From the NCBI GenBank assembly GCA_964345035.1, contig CAYFPO010000005.1, positions 12,678 to 76,677 on the forward strand: a DNA stretch of 64,000 bases, written 5' to 3'. The notes under the pieces are model-generated. The model had not been told where the DNA came from and ran no database searches. It saw only the letters and a list, made by a program, of their open reading frames with translations. Numbering within the stretch: the first letter of the stretch is position 1; every line of letters begins with the position of its first letter. The DNA is from CAYFPO01 sp964345035 (GTDB lineage Bacteria > Fidelibacterota > Marinisomatia > SCGC-AAA003-L08 > GCA-002704045). Shown in pieces: positions 43,922 through 53,612 of the stretch. A program made the translations under genes and the position numbers.

Positions 43922-44108
43922 ATCTAATTTGAATTGAAAATTGGGTGTTTTGGTTAATTTCTAAACATAAAATTTATCGGGTTTTTGTTCTGTAGAACAA
44001 GAGATTAAAGCATTGGGAAAACAAAAATATTGTAATTATTTATTACACGACAGTTAATGATTACCGATTTAAATTATTTGTTATTATTAAAAAATGTGGT
44101 AATCAATT

Positions 44109-44345
44109 TTGAAAATAAATTCCATTATAAAGATCAGTGTTTCCATTTCCCTTTTATTGGTGTATTCTACTCAGGTTTGGGAACACCCTCCAGTTTTTTA
44201 TATCGATCTGCCACTGACAATAATCCCTAATGAGGCTATTCATTTGCGGACATCCTATTACAATTGGAATAACGAGGGAGTTAACTTTGGGTTGCTAAGT
44301 GTTCATGAAATGATGATTCTGTTCGGGTATTATTATGTGGAGTAA
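44109..44345 (+). pseudogene. Collapsed gene: signal peptide fused to C-terminus of a copper-monooxygenase-like protein
   Basis: A 78-aa frame from TTG 44109. Residues 1-22 are a signal peptide (SIIKISVSISLLLVYSTQ). The rest (EHPPVFYIDLPLTIIPNEAI, then NFGLLSVHEMMILFGYYY) looks like the last 55 residues of a copper type II ascorbate-dependent monooxygenase C-terminal domain, with its EMM methionine. The several hundred residues normally between are absent. The junction is in frame. The 3' end abuts the convergent methyltransferase gene. A real micro-protein is possible, but an internal deletion is more likely. Confidence 0.5.
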
Positions 44346-45131
44346 TTAAGATCTTCTCAACAGGTAGGTAACCCCCAAAGTTCCCAATTCTCTTAACCCC
44401 CATATTGGTTTTCTATTCATCTCTATGGTACGCCATCCATAACGAATTTCGTGTGATGGTCTTATCAGGTAGTATCTCTCTTTTTCAATCACTAATTGCA
44501 GGGAGTGAATCAATTTCTCAAACCCACTGAGAGTCATTCTACAGCTATGCATCTCTCGAATATTCTGAATTGATTCTTTATTTTCTCCAAACAATTTTAA
44601 AAGAGGAATCAACGCCCACAATGGTTTTAGACCAAGATACGGAATTTTTCTCAAAATTGATTTTAAAAATGTTTGTTGATGAATACCAAATGGGGAGTAA
44701 AATGGAGGAAATGTGATCAAAGTTTTTACTGAAGAATTCCCAAACTGTAACGCTGAATTTAAAAAATTTTGTTTTTTAATCAGTGGAATGTGCTCAATTA
44801 CGTCTCGTAGTATAATTACATCAAAATCATTTCCAATAGAATCAGTTGCATTCTCAGATGTAATGTCTTGAACTACATACCGAACATTTGAATTTTCCTT
44901 CCATGGAAAGGGTTTAATTTCAACTCCGGTTACAGATGCCTGAGTTTTTCCCAATGCAGCAGCAAATCCGCCGTTTCCACAACCAATATCAAGAATATTT
45001 TTATTTTCTAATTGAATATTCCAATCCGTTAGAAGTGGAATATAATATTCTGTTGCTAAAGTATACTGATATGCCCAGTAATATTCCTGCCAATTTGGAA
45101 AATCGCCTTGCTTAATATGAGTTAATGCCAT
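44346..45131 (-). CDS. Class I SAM-dependent methyltransferase
   Basis: A 261-residue methyltransferase. The SAM-binding motif I is NILDIGCGNGGFAAALG, with the acidic residue in VTGVEIKPF and the motif-III-like DFDVIILRDVIEHIP. It looks like the UbiE/glycan-type methyltransferases acting on small molecules or lipid-linked sugars. The C-terminal half has no clear marker of the substrate. It lies 3 bp downstream of the mechanosensitive channel gene. Confidence 0.85.
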   Translation of the reverse strand: MALTHIKQGDFPNWQEYYWAYQYTLATEYYIPLLTDWNIQLENKNILDIGCGNGGFAAALGKTQASVTGVEIKPFPWKENSNVRYVVQDITSENATDSIGNDFDVIILRDVIEHIPLIKKQNFLNSALQFGNSSVKTLITFPPFYSPFGIHQQTFLKSILRKIPYLGLKPLWALIPLLKLFGENKESIQNIREMHSCRMTLSGFEKLIHSLQLVIEKERYYLIRPSHEIRYGWRTIEMNRKPIWGLRELGTLGVTYLLRRS

Positions 45132-45134
45132 ACT

Positions 45135-46346
45135 TCAGGCATTCAGATATCGAGAAAAATCCTGTCCAGTCGGATCTTGAAAAACTCTCAATTCAAATTC
45201 TGGAATTACTGCAAGGATATGATCAAATATATCTGATTGAATTCCTTCATAATTTTTCCAGATGGTATCATTAGTAAACACATATATTTCGATGGGCAAT
45301 CCGTTTGATGCAGGTTTTAGCTGGCGGACAAGCAGTGTCATTTCATCGTGTAGATGTGGATGGTTTTTCAAATATTCTTCCACATACACACGAAATGTAC
45401 CAATGTTTGTAAGCCTCCGGCCGTTTATCAATTCTGTAGTGTCAACTTGATGTTCATCATTAAAATTTGTAACTTCAGTTTGCTTGGATTTGATATATTC
45501 CTTTATCATCTCAAATTTATTGAATTTATTGATCAATTCCTCATTGCAAAATTTTATAGAGGTCATATCAATAAAAATGGATCTTTTAATTCTCCGTCCT
45601 CCGCTCTCCGACATACCCCGCCAATTCTTAAATGAGGCATCCAGTAGTTTGTGTGTTGGGATGATTGTAATGGTTTTATCCCAATTTTGAATTTTAACTG
45701 TGTGCAGTGCGATATCAATAACATCACCATCAGCGCCATATTTCGGTACTTCTATCCAATCACCAATTCTAATGAGATTCCCGGTACTGATTTGTAAACT
45801 TGCAACAAACGATAACAATGTCTCCTTGAAAACGAGTAGGAGAACAGCTGTCATCGCTCCAATCCCACTTACCAGTATCCACGGTGATTTATCCATCAGG
45901 ACTGCAATTATTACAATAATTCCCAATATATAGAAAATCAGTTTTATGATCTGAATATAGGATTTTATATGGAGATGTTCTGCAAGTCCGGTTCGTTTAT
46001 ATATCTCATTCACAACATCCAGCAATGATCCTAATGTGAGAAGCAGAATCAGTATTATTACGGACAGAAAAATTCGTTGAAGCAGTGATTCCATATCTGG
46101 AAGAAGATAGGAAAAATAATAGAATACCAGCATTGGGGCAATAAATGCCAATTTATTAAATACAGATTTCTCAACCAGAATATCATCTAATTTTGTTGAG
46201 CTTTTACTGATTATTGCATTGAGTGCTCTTATTAATATGTTTTTTGTTAAGAAAAACGCCAATAAGCTCATAACAATTACAAAGGGGATTCCAATGTAGG
46301 GAGCCAGTTCTGGGTTTCCATCTAACCAATTTTGTAATAATTCCAT
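45135..46346 (-). CDS. ybdG: Mechanosensitive ion channel, YbdG type
   Basis: A 403-residue MscS-superfamily protein with about five membrane segments. The pore-lining and beta domain region GDWIEVPKYGADGDVIDIAL, followed by VKIQNWDKTITIIPTHKLLD and FKNWRGMSESGGRRIKRSIF, is characteristic of YbdG (MscM-like). It would relieve osmotic stress at the inner membrane. It lies 13 bp downstream of the alcohol dehydrogenase. Confidence 0.92.
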   Translation of the reverse strand: MELLQNWLDGNPELAPYIGIPFVIVMSLLAFFLTKNILIRALNAIISKSSTKLDDILVEKSVFNKLAFIAPMLVFYYFSYLLPDMESLLQRIFLSVIILILLLTLGSLLDVVNEIYKRTGLAEHLHIKSYIQIIKLIFYILGIIVIIAVLMDKSPWILVSGIGAMTAVLLLVFKETLLSFVASLQISTGNLIRIGDWIEVPKYGADGDVIDIALHTVKIQNWDKTITIIPTHKLLDASFKNWRGMSESGGRRIKRSIFIDMTSIKFCNEELINKFNKFEMIKEYIKSKQTEVTNFNDEHQVDTTELINGRRLTNIGTFRVYVEEYLKNHPHLHDEMTLLVRQLKPASNGLPIEIYVFTNDTIWKNYEGIQSDIFDHILAVIPEFELRVFQDPTGQDFSRYLNA

Positions 46347-46359
46347 TTATATTTCCTTT

Positions 46360-47517
46360 TTATAGTGAGTTGATTAATACTGTTTGAAAATGTTCTGTGG
46401 TAACCGGAAAGGGATGTGTAAAATGGCAGGAATCTTCAAAGGCTAATTGAGATAATCCTTTTATATTTGCTTTAGAAATTCCGTGTTTAGATAATCCTGT
46501 TGTAATTCCGATCGTATTTAGAAATGATGCGATATTTACATAAAGACATTCTGATCTTTTATTTTCCGAGAAGAGATTGTTAATTTCATTTATCTTTTTT
46601 TGAAGTTTAATATTCCCTGATTTCATCGCCTGTTCTGTTGTTAGTTTAACAGATTCTGAAATTAGTAATGCATTTGCAAGTCCATGATGAATATTATGTT
46701 CAGCAGACAATGGATGTGCCATGGAATGGATCATGCCTAATCCTTTTTGAAATGCAGTAGCGCCCATGGATGCAGAAAGCAGCATTTTACCCCGAGCATC
46801 CAGATTGGTTCCATTATGTACTGCTTCCGGTAAATTGTTAATTGCTAATTGTAAACCCTCCATCGCTATAGCATCTGCCATTGGATGAAAAGAGTCAACA
46901 AGGTAGGCTTCCATACAGTGTGTAAAAGCATCCATACCCGTTGCAGCGGTTAAATGCGGAGGGAGATCAACCGTTAACTCAGGATCAAGTACTGCAATAT
47001 CCGGCAAAAGTCCCGGATGAAAAAAGATAGTTTTTTTACCAGTTGAGTTTAGAGTAATTACAGATGATCTACCCACCTCACTGCCAGTGCCTGCTGTAGT
47101 AGGAATTGCATACAATGGAGGTAATTCATTAATAATTATTTTTTCACCACCTATCGCATCATCATATTGGTCCAACGGAGGATCATGGACTGCCATAAAT
47201 CGAATGGTTTTTGCAACATCCATTGTGCTGCCGCCTCCCATAGCAATTAATGAATCATATCCGCCGGATTTAAATTTTTCTACACCACCATATACATCTG
47301 CTTCCATTGGATTTGAGTGTAAGTCTGAATAATTTCCGATAGTAAATCCAGCATCCTGAAATAGTTTCTCAATAGATTCTACGTTGCCAGTTTGGACTAA
47401 TCCCGGATCAGTGACAAATAAAATAGATTTTATATCCTCAGATTGAATTTTTTCAGGGAGAGATTTGATTGATCCGGGACCGTATAAAATTACTGTTGGA
47501 AAGTTAAATTGATTCAT
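46360..47517 (-). CDS. Iron-containing alcohol dehydrogenase
   Basis: A 385-residue group III alcohol dehydrogenase. The NAD-binding GGGSTMDVAKTIRF and the PTTAGTGSEVGRSSVIT motif are present. Metal ligands appear in GMDAFTHCMEAYL and GMIHSMAHPLSAEHNIHHG. It interconverts an alcohol and an aldehyde or ketone. It lies 3 bp downstream of the glutamine-synthetase-like gene and near an aldehyde dehydrogenase, suggesting a shared aldehyde substrate. Confidence 0.92.
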   Translation of the reverse strand: MNQFNFPTVILYGPGSIKSLPEKIQSEDIKSILFVTDPGLVQTGNVESIEKLFQDAGFTIGNYSDLHSNPMEADVYGGVEKFKSGGYDSLIAMGGGSTMDVAKTIRFMAVHDPPLDQYDDAIGGEKIIINELPPLYAIPTTAGTGSEVGRSSVITLNSTGKKTIFFHPGLLPDIAVLDPELTVDLPPHLTAATGMDAFTHCMEAYLVDSFHPMADAIAMEGLQLAINNLPEAVHNGTNLDARGKMLLSASMGATAFQKGLGMIHSMAHPLSAEHNIHHGLANALLISESVKLTTEQAMKSGNIKLQKKINEINNLFSENKRSECLYVNIASFLNTIGITTGLSKHGISKANIKGLSQLAFEDSCHFTHPFPVTTEHFQTVLINSL

Positions 47518-47520
47518 TTG

Positions 47521-48900
47521 TTAAATAATTTCAAAATATCTATCCAACATCCAATGCCAGTCAGTTTCTGATTGTTTATTGGTTTCATATTCTTTGCATT
47601 CCCATTCCCTTGTAATCGAATAGTGATTTACCCATGCGTTTCCAAATATTTCCTTCATTACAGGACTATTCTTGAATGATTCAATGGACTTTTCAAGCGT
47701 ATTGGGGAGTTCAGGATTTTCTTCTGATGTATCAACATCATAGGCATTGCCATTAACCATGGGCTGCAGTGGGATTTTATTTTCTATGCCATATAAACCA
47801 CAAGCGATAGCAGCTGCCATTACAAGGTGGGGATTCCCATCTGCAGCTGCAATCCGGTACTCAACCCGTTGACTTTTTGGTTTCCCGGATATTACACGGA
47901 TTGCACAGGTTCTGTTTTCCCATCCCCAATTTGAGTGTGTAGGTGCCCAAAAACCCGGTATCATTCTAGTATAAGAATTGATAGTGGGTGCAATCATTGG
48001 CAGTACTTCGGGTAATAAAGTCAATTGTCCAGCTAAATAATGCTGCATTATTACACTCATGGAGTGTTTTTCATTTTCATCATAGAATGCACTGGTACCA
48101 TCCAAATTCCATAAGGATTGGTGTAAGTGGCCGCTTTGTCCGGGGTAATCAGGACTCCATTTTGCCATAAAAGTTGCCATCAGCTCCCAATGTTGGGCTA
48201 TGACTTTCATGAATGTTTTGAAAAGAGCTGCTTTATCTGCAGCAGATAATCCAGAATCTACATTTACGCTTGCTTCCAGCACTCCCGGTCCAGTTTCGGT
48301 GTGCAAGCCCTCCAATTCAAAATTCATTTCTTTGCAGGTATCAATGATATCATGGAATAAATCACAATTCACTGAATTTCTCAAGACTGAATATCCAAAC
48401 ATTCCCGGAGTGAATGGTTTAAGGTTTTCATAATTTTTCTCACGAACTGAGTGGGGGGTTTCATCAAACAGAAAAAATTCATATTCCAAAGAGGATTTAA
48501 CCATAAAACCCAAAGATTCGGCTTTTGCCAATTGTTGTTTCAACAACTGACGTGGACATGCAGAATAAGGAGTGCCATCTTGATTGATGAAATCTGCCAG
48601 AAACAACACAGTATTTGGTTCCCGTGGAATGCGTCTTTCTGAGGATTCATCTACCACAGCCAATGCATCAGGATATCCTGAATGCCAACCAGTTACAGAT
48701 GGTTTATCGTATAATTCATCTGCTACATCCCAACCAAATACTACATCACAGAATCCAAATCCACCATTCAATGCTGATTCAAATTTGTTCAGATTGATAT
48801 ATTTACCGCGTAAAACCCCATCAACATCAAATACCCCAATTTTGATTTTGTCTATTCCCTCTTTTTTTAATCGTTCGATAATCGGCTTCGATTTACTCAA
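47521..48900 (-). CDS. Glutamine-synthetase-family ligase (PuuA-like)
   Basis: A 459-residue member of the glutamine synthetase fold. It has the beta-Grasp N-terminus GVFDVDGVLRGKYINLNKF, the ATP/metal site SLEYEFFLFDETPHS, ETGPGVLEASVNV, GHLHQSLWNLDG and NRTCAIRVISG-type sugar of the active site. It lacks the full GSI set and resembles gamma-glutamylpolyamine or ethanolamine ligases such as PuuA and GlnA4. With the following aldehyde dehydrogenase and alcohol dehydrogenase genes, amine breakdown is a plausible role. Substrate is not certain. Confidence 0.88.
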   Translation of the reverse strand: MSKSKPIIERLKKEGIDKIKIGVFDVDGVLRGKYINLNKFESALNGGFGFCDVVFGWDVADELYDKPSVTGWHSGYPDALAVVDESSERRIPREPNTVLFLADFINQDGTPYSACPRQLLKQQLAKAESLGFMVKSSLEYEFFLFDETPHSVREKNYENLKPFTPGMFGYSVLRNSVNCDLFHDIIDTCKEMNFELEGLHTETGPGVLEASVNVDSGLSAADKAALFKTFMKVIAQHWELMATFMAKWSPDYPGQSGHLHQSLWNLDGTSAFYDENEKHSMSVIMQHYLAGQLTLLPEVLPMIAPTINSYTRMIPGFWAPTHSNWGWENRTCAIRVISGKPKSQRVEYRIAAADGNPHLVMAAAIACGLYGIENKIPLQPMVNGNAYDVDTSEENPELPNTLEKSIESFKNSPVMKEIFGNAWVNHYSITREWECKEYETNKQSETDWHWMLDRYFEII

Positions 48901-48916
48901 TTTTATCCCCTCTTTT

Positions 48917-50296
48917 TCAGATTGTTTGGAAATAATAACTTTTTGGTCTGGTTAGATTTTGAATTCCCAATACAGATAAACTACATCCCTTACCACTGTC
49001 CTTTACTCCGGTCCACGCTAATTCTGGATCAAGAAAATCGCAGCAATTCATTAAAAATGTACCCGTTTCAATTTGATTTCCAATATTCATTGCTCTGTCT
49101 AAATCTGTAGTCCAGACAGATGCAGTTAGTCCGTAATTTGAATCATTCATTAGCATAGTAGCTTCTTCATCGTTTTTAACTGGCATAATACCAACAATAG
49201 GGCCAAAACTTTCTTCAATCATCACATCCATTGAATGGTTTACGTCAGTCAAAATTGTGGGAAAATGATAGTATCCAGCTTCCGGGCAGTCAAAATTTCC
49301 ATATTCTATCGTCGCACCATTCTCCCGTGCAGATTTGATTTGATGAATTATATGATTTTGTCCGGACTGTTGGGCAAGGGGTCCTAGTGTTGTGGTTTCA
49401 TCCAAAGGATTTCCCATTTGTAAATTATTCATTACATCACTTGCACCTGATACAAATTCATCATATACTCTTTCATGAACGTAAATCCGTTCTACAGCAC
49501 AACAGGATTGACCTGCATTGTAAAATACACCATCAATAATACCATCGATTGCAGATTGTATATCAGCATCTTCACAAATATATGCAGGATCTTTCCCTCC
49601 TAATTCAAGTCCTGTATAAATAAATTGAGAGGAAGCCGATTGATTTATTTCTCTTCCACCGGAAATTGACCCTGTAAATGAAACATGATCTATCAATCCT
49701 GATTTGATCAATTTATCTGTTGTTTGATGGGAAATTAAAAGTGATTTCACCAATCCTTCAGGTGCACCTGATTCCAAAAATGCTGATTCAAAATGTAAGC
49801 CGCACAGAGGTGTAATGGAACTATGCTTTAATAACACAGAGTTTCCTGCAAGAATTGACGGCACGATTACATTGACTGCTGTTAACAGAGGATAATTCCA
49901 CGCTGCAATGTTTAACACAACCCCTAATGGATCACGCCGGATATACTTTTTAACACCGGATTCTGAGGTGAAATTAATATCTTCCAGTGCATTTTTCGCA
50001 ATTTTGCAGCAGACTTCAGCCCGTTTGATCATTCCTTTTACTTCATTCCTGGATTGAGTGATTGGTTTACCCATTTGAAATGTAATATCGGTTGCTACAG
50101 AATCCAGATTATCTTTAAACCAATTCAATGCTTTTGATACACATTCAATTCTATTTGATAAACCGAGTTTTTTCCAGGATTTCTGAATATTTTTGGAATT
50201 TTCTGCAATGAGGATAACATCCTGAGTTTTCATTAATTCAACGGTATCAAAATTTTCTTCAGTTGCCGGATTTATCAGTTCCAAAACTTGATTCAA
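48917..50296 (-). CDS. NAD(P)-dependent aldehyde dehydrogenase
   Basis: A 459-residue aldehyde dehydrogenase. It has the cofactor-binding NIAAWNYPLLTAVNVIVPSI, ELGGKDPAYICEDADIQSAI, the catalytic Cys in FYNAGQSCCAVERIYV, and SFGPIVGIMPV. It likely oxidises an amine-derived semialdehyde, such as gamma-glutamyl-aminobutyraldehyde or succinate semialdehyde, given the neighbouring ligase 16 bp downstream. It overlaps the thiamine pyrophosphokinase gene's stop by 4 bp. Confidence 0.92.
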   Translation of the reverse strand: MNQVLELINPATEENFDTVELMKTQDVILIAENSKNIQKSWKKLGLSNRIECVSKALNWFKDNLDSVATDITFQMGKPITQSRNEVKGMIKRAEVCCKIAKNALEDINFTSESGVKKYIRRDPLGVVLNIAAWNYPLLTAVNVIVPSILAGNSVLLKHSSITPLCGLHFESAFLESGAPEGLVKSLLISHQTTDKLIKSGLIDHVSFTGSISGGREINQSASSQFIYTGLELGGKDPAYICEDADIQSAIDGIIDGVFYNAGQSCCAVERIYVHERVYDEFVSGASDVMNNLQMGNPLDETTTLGPLAQQSGQNHIIHQIKSARENGATIEYGNFDCPEAGYYHFPTILTDVNHSMDVMIEESFGPIVGIMPVKNDEEATMLMNDSNYGLTASVWTTDLDRAMNIGNQIETGTFLMNCCDFLDPELAWTGVKDSGKGCSLSVLGIQNLTRPKSYYFQTI

Positions 50297-50940
50297 TTTT
50301 GATGTTCCTGAAAAATCATTGTAGAACCGTGGGATAAATTGATTTTAAATGTGTCACTATTAGATTCATTTAATGTTCCAAAATACAGACTGTTCAGACA
50401 TTCATTTTTTAAGGGATATTTCAATCCATCAGTTGTCAGCCGAATACTTAAATCAGTGAGGAATATTGATATTTGCTGATTTGGAAAACTGCTGAATATT
50501 GTATCTTCAGTAATTAATGTAAATATGCCAAAATCGGAAATCATTTGAATCTTTAATAATTCAGAAAATTCAAATAATCTGAAAAAATTACCAATATGGT
50601 GATCATCTCTTCCCCCGGATGCACCTAAAATGGTAACACTGTCTATTTTTTGATTTACACACCACTCAAGTGCCTTAGATAAATCATTTTTACTTTGATT
50701 GGTATCCGAAATTAATAGGTTTCCATAGATAGTTTTTGAATCTTTAGAAATTGAATCCATATCACCAATGATGAATTTAGGAGTGATATCAGAATTACAC
50801 AGTTTATCAACTGCACCATCGCAGCAGATCATTGTACCGGATTCTCCTAATATATTAAGCGGAATGGCGTGTTTGGGAAAATCGCCATTTGCAAGTATCA
50901 CTACCGGAGCCTTAGTCTTCTGGTTTAGTTTCCCAGTCAA
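50293..50940 (-). CDS. thiN: Thiamine pyrophosphokinase
   Basis: A 215-residue enzyme converting thiamine and ATP to thiamine diphosphate. Signatures are VILANGDFPKHAIP, MICCDGAVDKL, PKFIIGDMDSI, SKNDLSKALEW and ILGASGGRDDHHIGNFFRL. It supplies TPP to central metabolism. It overlaps the M61 peptidase gene 3' end by 29 bp. Confidence 0.92.
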   Translation of the reverse strand: MTGKLNQKTKAPVVILANGDFPKHAIPLNILGESGTMICCDGAVDKLCNSDITPKFIIGDMDSISKDSKTIYGNLLISDTNQSKNDLSKALEWCVNQKIDSVTILGASGGRDDHHIGNFFRLFEFSELLKIQMISDFGIFTLITEDTIFSSFPNQQISIFLTDLSIRLTTDGLKYPLKNECLNSLYFGTLNESNSDTFKINLSHGSTMIFQEHQN

Positions 50941-52717
50941 TTCTTAACCAGTTTTTATATAAATTCTTTTGCATGTCAGAGGGGCTTTCTATTTGAATTA
51001 ATTCAAATTTATCTTTAGGTAATTCAATCGGTGTTACAGTAAAATCACGCAATATACCATTTCGGGAAACCGTAACTTTTGCAGGTTCACTTATTGGAAA
51101 TGATTTCAATCTGGTTTTATAATCATTTCGCGTTATTCTGATATCATTCACCGCAATCAATTCATCATTCACGTTCAAACCGGAGTGAACTGCAGGTCCC
51201 TCATTCGGTATTTTTGAAATGGATAAGGTATTTTTATTGATTTTAATCCCAAACCAAGTTGCAGTCGAGTCATCTTTATTGGAATAACTTTTTTTGACTT
51301 TTAAACCAAAAGGAGCGAGAATAGTATTGAAATTCATTTCACGGGTAGTGTGCACATATTGCCAGATATCGTTGAGATTTGATCCTGCAACAGATTCACA
51401 AATATTAATAAATTCCTCCTCGGTAAATCCTGTTTTTGATAGTTTATAACTTTCCCACAATTTTAAAAATACATCATCCAGACTCTTTCTACCATCTGTG
51501 ATTTCTCTGATTTTGAGATCCAAAGCAAGTCCTGTGAGGCTACCTTTCAAATAATAAGAAATAGTTGTATTCACTGAATTTTCATTCTGACGATAAAACT
51601 TCACCCATGAATCAAATGAAGCTTCCGCAATGGTCTGAACATTTCTCCCCGGTATAGATTCAAGGCTTTTTATATCCCTGGCAATAATATTCAGATATTC
51701 TTTTAAAGTAATAACATTTGCTCTGAGTGGGATGTGGTTGTCATAATAAGAAGTAATTCCCTCTGCAATCCAAAGCAGGTTAGTATAAACTTCACTATCA
51801 TAGTCAAATGGTCCCAATTCAGCAGGCCGGATTCTTTTAACATTATAGGTATGAAAAAATTCATGTGCCATTAAACCAATAAAGCCTAAATAATCTTTTC
51901 TTGGTTTGTATTTCCATCGAGAACGAATCATAGAACATGAATTTTGATGTTCCAGCCCACCGTATCCTTTGTCCATATTATAAAGGAAAAAGGTATATTT
52001 TTGATAGGGGATATCGCCAAAAATATCAAATGTTGTGTTTAGCACTTTTTTTGTATCATCTACAATCTTTCTGATATCATAGTTTCCAATTCCGTATATT
52101 GCATATTCATGGGGGATACCAGAAATTTTAAATGGTATGATTTCATGATTACCAATTTCAATGGGGCAGTCAATAAGGTCATCCAGATTTTTTGCTCGAT
52201 AGGTAAAATTTTCACCCTTAACTTTTTCAAGTCCGGTTGATATATTATTCCATTTATGGAATGGTTCTATTGAAATACGTATTTCCTGCTCGGTCAACCC
52301 TTCCGGATATATGAAAACAGATGCACCGTTAATCATTGCATGGTCACCATCCAAAAAACTGGTTCGAACAGACATTTCAAATGCATACACTTCATATTCA
52401 ATGATAGCAACGGATGATTCATTCATTTCTACCCGCCAGGTATTTTTACTGATTTTCTCTATTGGTAAAGCTTCTTTATGAGATTTTGCAGTCACAGTAA
52501 TAACATTTTTGGAAAATTCCCTTACAAGATATGATCCCGGTGTCCAAACAGGCATTTTAAAATCCTGAAATTTATCCTGGATTCCGGTGACTTCCAACCG
52601 CACAGAAAAAATGTGGGTATGGGGATTCTCCATTTGTAATGTATAATGAATTCCTGCGTGAGTCATGGTAACTCCCATCATAATTATTAATTTGTAATAT
52701 AAATATTTACGCGTCAC
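50912..52717 (-). CDS. M61-family peptidase with PDZ domain
   Basis: About 602 residues. The GTG at 52717, with AAGGAA just upstream, gives a plausible signal peptide (KYLYYKLIIMMGVTMTHA); the frame is open 16 codons further. The zinc site is MAHEFFHTYNVKRIRPAE, with the third ligand Glu in LLWIAEGITSYYD. The N-terminal beta-sandwich is typical of M61 glycyl aminopeptidases. A C-terminal PDZ domain (GIKINKNTLSISKIPNEGPA, VNDELIAVNDIRI) follows. It probably acts in the periplasm or at the surface as an aminopeptidase. Confidence 0.9.
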   Translation of the reverse strand: MTRKYLYYKLIIMMGVTMTHAGIHYTLQMENPHTHIFSVRLEVTGIQDKFQDFKMPVWTPGSYLVREFSKNVITVTAKSHKEALPIEKISKNTWRVEMNESSVAIIEYEVYAFEMSVRTSFLDGDHAMINGASVFIYPEGLTEQEIRISIEPFHKWNNISTGLEKVKGENFTYRAKNLDDLIDCPIEIGNHEIIPFKISGIPHEYAIYGIGNYDIRKIVDDTKKVLNTTFDIFGDIPYQKYTFFLYNMDKGYGGLEHQNSCSMIRSRWKYKPRKDYLGFIGLMAHEFFHTYNVKRIRPAELGPFDYDSEVYTNLLWIAEGITSYYDNHIPLRANVITLKEYLNIIARDIKSLESIPGRNVQTIAEASFDSWVKFYRQNENSVNTTISYYLKGSLTGLALDLKIREITDGRKSLDDVFLKLWESYKLSKTGFTEEEFINICESVAGSNLNDIWQYVHTTREMNFNTILAPFGLKVKKSYSNKDDSTATWFGIKINKNTLSISKIPNEGPAVHSGLNVNDELIAVNDIRITRNDYKTRLKSFPISEPAKVTVSRNGILRDFTVTPIELPKDKFELIQIESPSDMQKNLYKNWLRIDWETKPED

Positions 52718-52855
52718 AATTTCCTTCTTTGTCTTGACAAAATTAGCGGAATTGTTAATCCACAATTGATTGAATTTACTGATTGTATGGAAAATGAAGC
52801 TAAGTCATTTATTCATGCTTTTAAACAATTTGTGGTTTTCAATAAATTTTCAACT

Positions 52856-53611
52856 ATGAAATTAATCAAATTAAACTTATTTATGAATCTTATTCTGTCT
52901 CTTTTGATCGGAAATGATGCAGATGAAATACTGACAACAGTAATGAATCGTTTGGATGGCATTGATCGAACTATGAAAATCCAATTAATTCAGGATCAAA
53001 AAGGAAAACCAACAAAAGAGCAGATATTCAATTCATGGACACATTACAGCGAATCCAGTGAAATTCGAAAAATGGTTAAAATCCAGATTGAAAAACCCAG
53101 AGACCTCAAAGGCACCTGTTTTTGGATACATGAAAATAATAATGGAAAGTCTCAAAAATGGATGACCATGCCGGTTTCAGGTAAACTAAAAGATATAACA
53201 GATAAACCTGAGCAAAAAGGTGAATTTGATTTTTCTGAATTGGAAATTACTCAGAAGGATATTGAAGACCATTCCAATGAATTAATTGGAGAAGAAGAGG
53301 TAAACAACCGCACTACAATTATTATAGAAAGCACAGAGTTCAAAGAATCAGGAAAAATCAAAATTGTAAAAAAAATATGGGTGGATAAGGCAAATTACTT
53401 TATTCATAAAGTAGTATATCGAAATACGAAGGACAGAATAGTTAAAAATATTGAATTGTCTAATTTGATGGAAATTGATGATATTTCCTTGTTCACAAGG
53501 GTAAAAATCCAAAATTTCCGAAAAAAACAGAATATTGAGATAACTTTTTCTGATATTTCATTTAAACCAATTACGAATCTGGAATTATTCAATCCTAAAC
53601 CACTGAAATAA
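52856..53611 (+). CDS. Outer-membrane lipoprotein-sorting-like protein (LolA-like fold)
   Basis: About 251 residues from the ATG at 52856, which gives a signal peptide (KLNLFMNLILSLLIGNDA); the frame is open 30 codons upstream. It shows KGTCFWIHENNNGKSQKWM, and KIVKKIWVDKANYFIHKVVY, typical of the LolA-like family that includes outer-membrane lipoprotein-sorting proteins linked to RND-type lipid exporters. The function here is not established; it may bind lipid or lipoprotein in the periplasm. Two bases separate it from the methyltransferase gene. Confidence 0.75.
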   Translation: MKLIKLNLFMNLILSLLIGNDADEILTTVMNRLDGIDRTMKIQLIQDQKGKPTKEQIFNSWTHYSESSEIRKMVKIQIEKPRDLKGTCFWIHENNNGKSQKWMTMPVSGKLKDITDKPEQKGEFDFSELEITQKDIEDHSNELIGEEEVNNRTTIIIESTEFKESGKIKIVKKIWVDKANYFIHKVVYRNTKDRIVKNIELSNLMEIDDISLFTRVKIQNFRKKQNIEITFSDISFKPITNLELFNPKPLK

Positions 53612-53612
53612 T

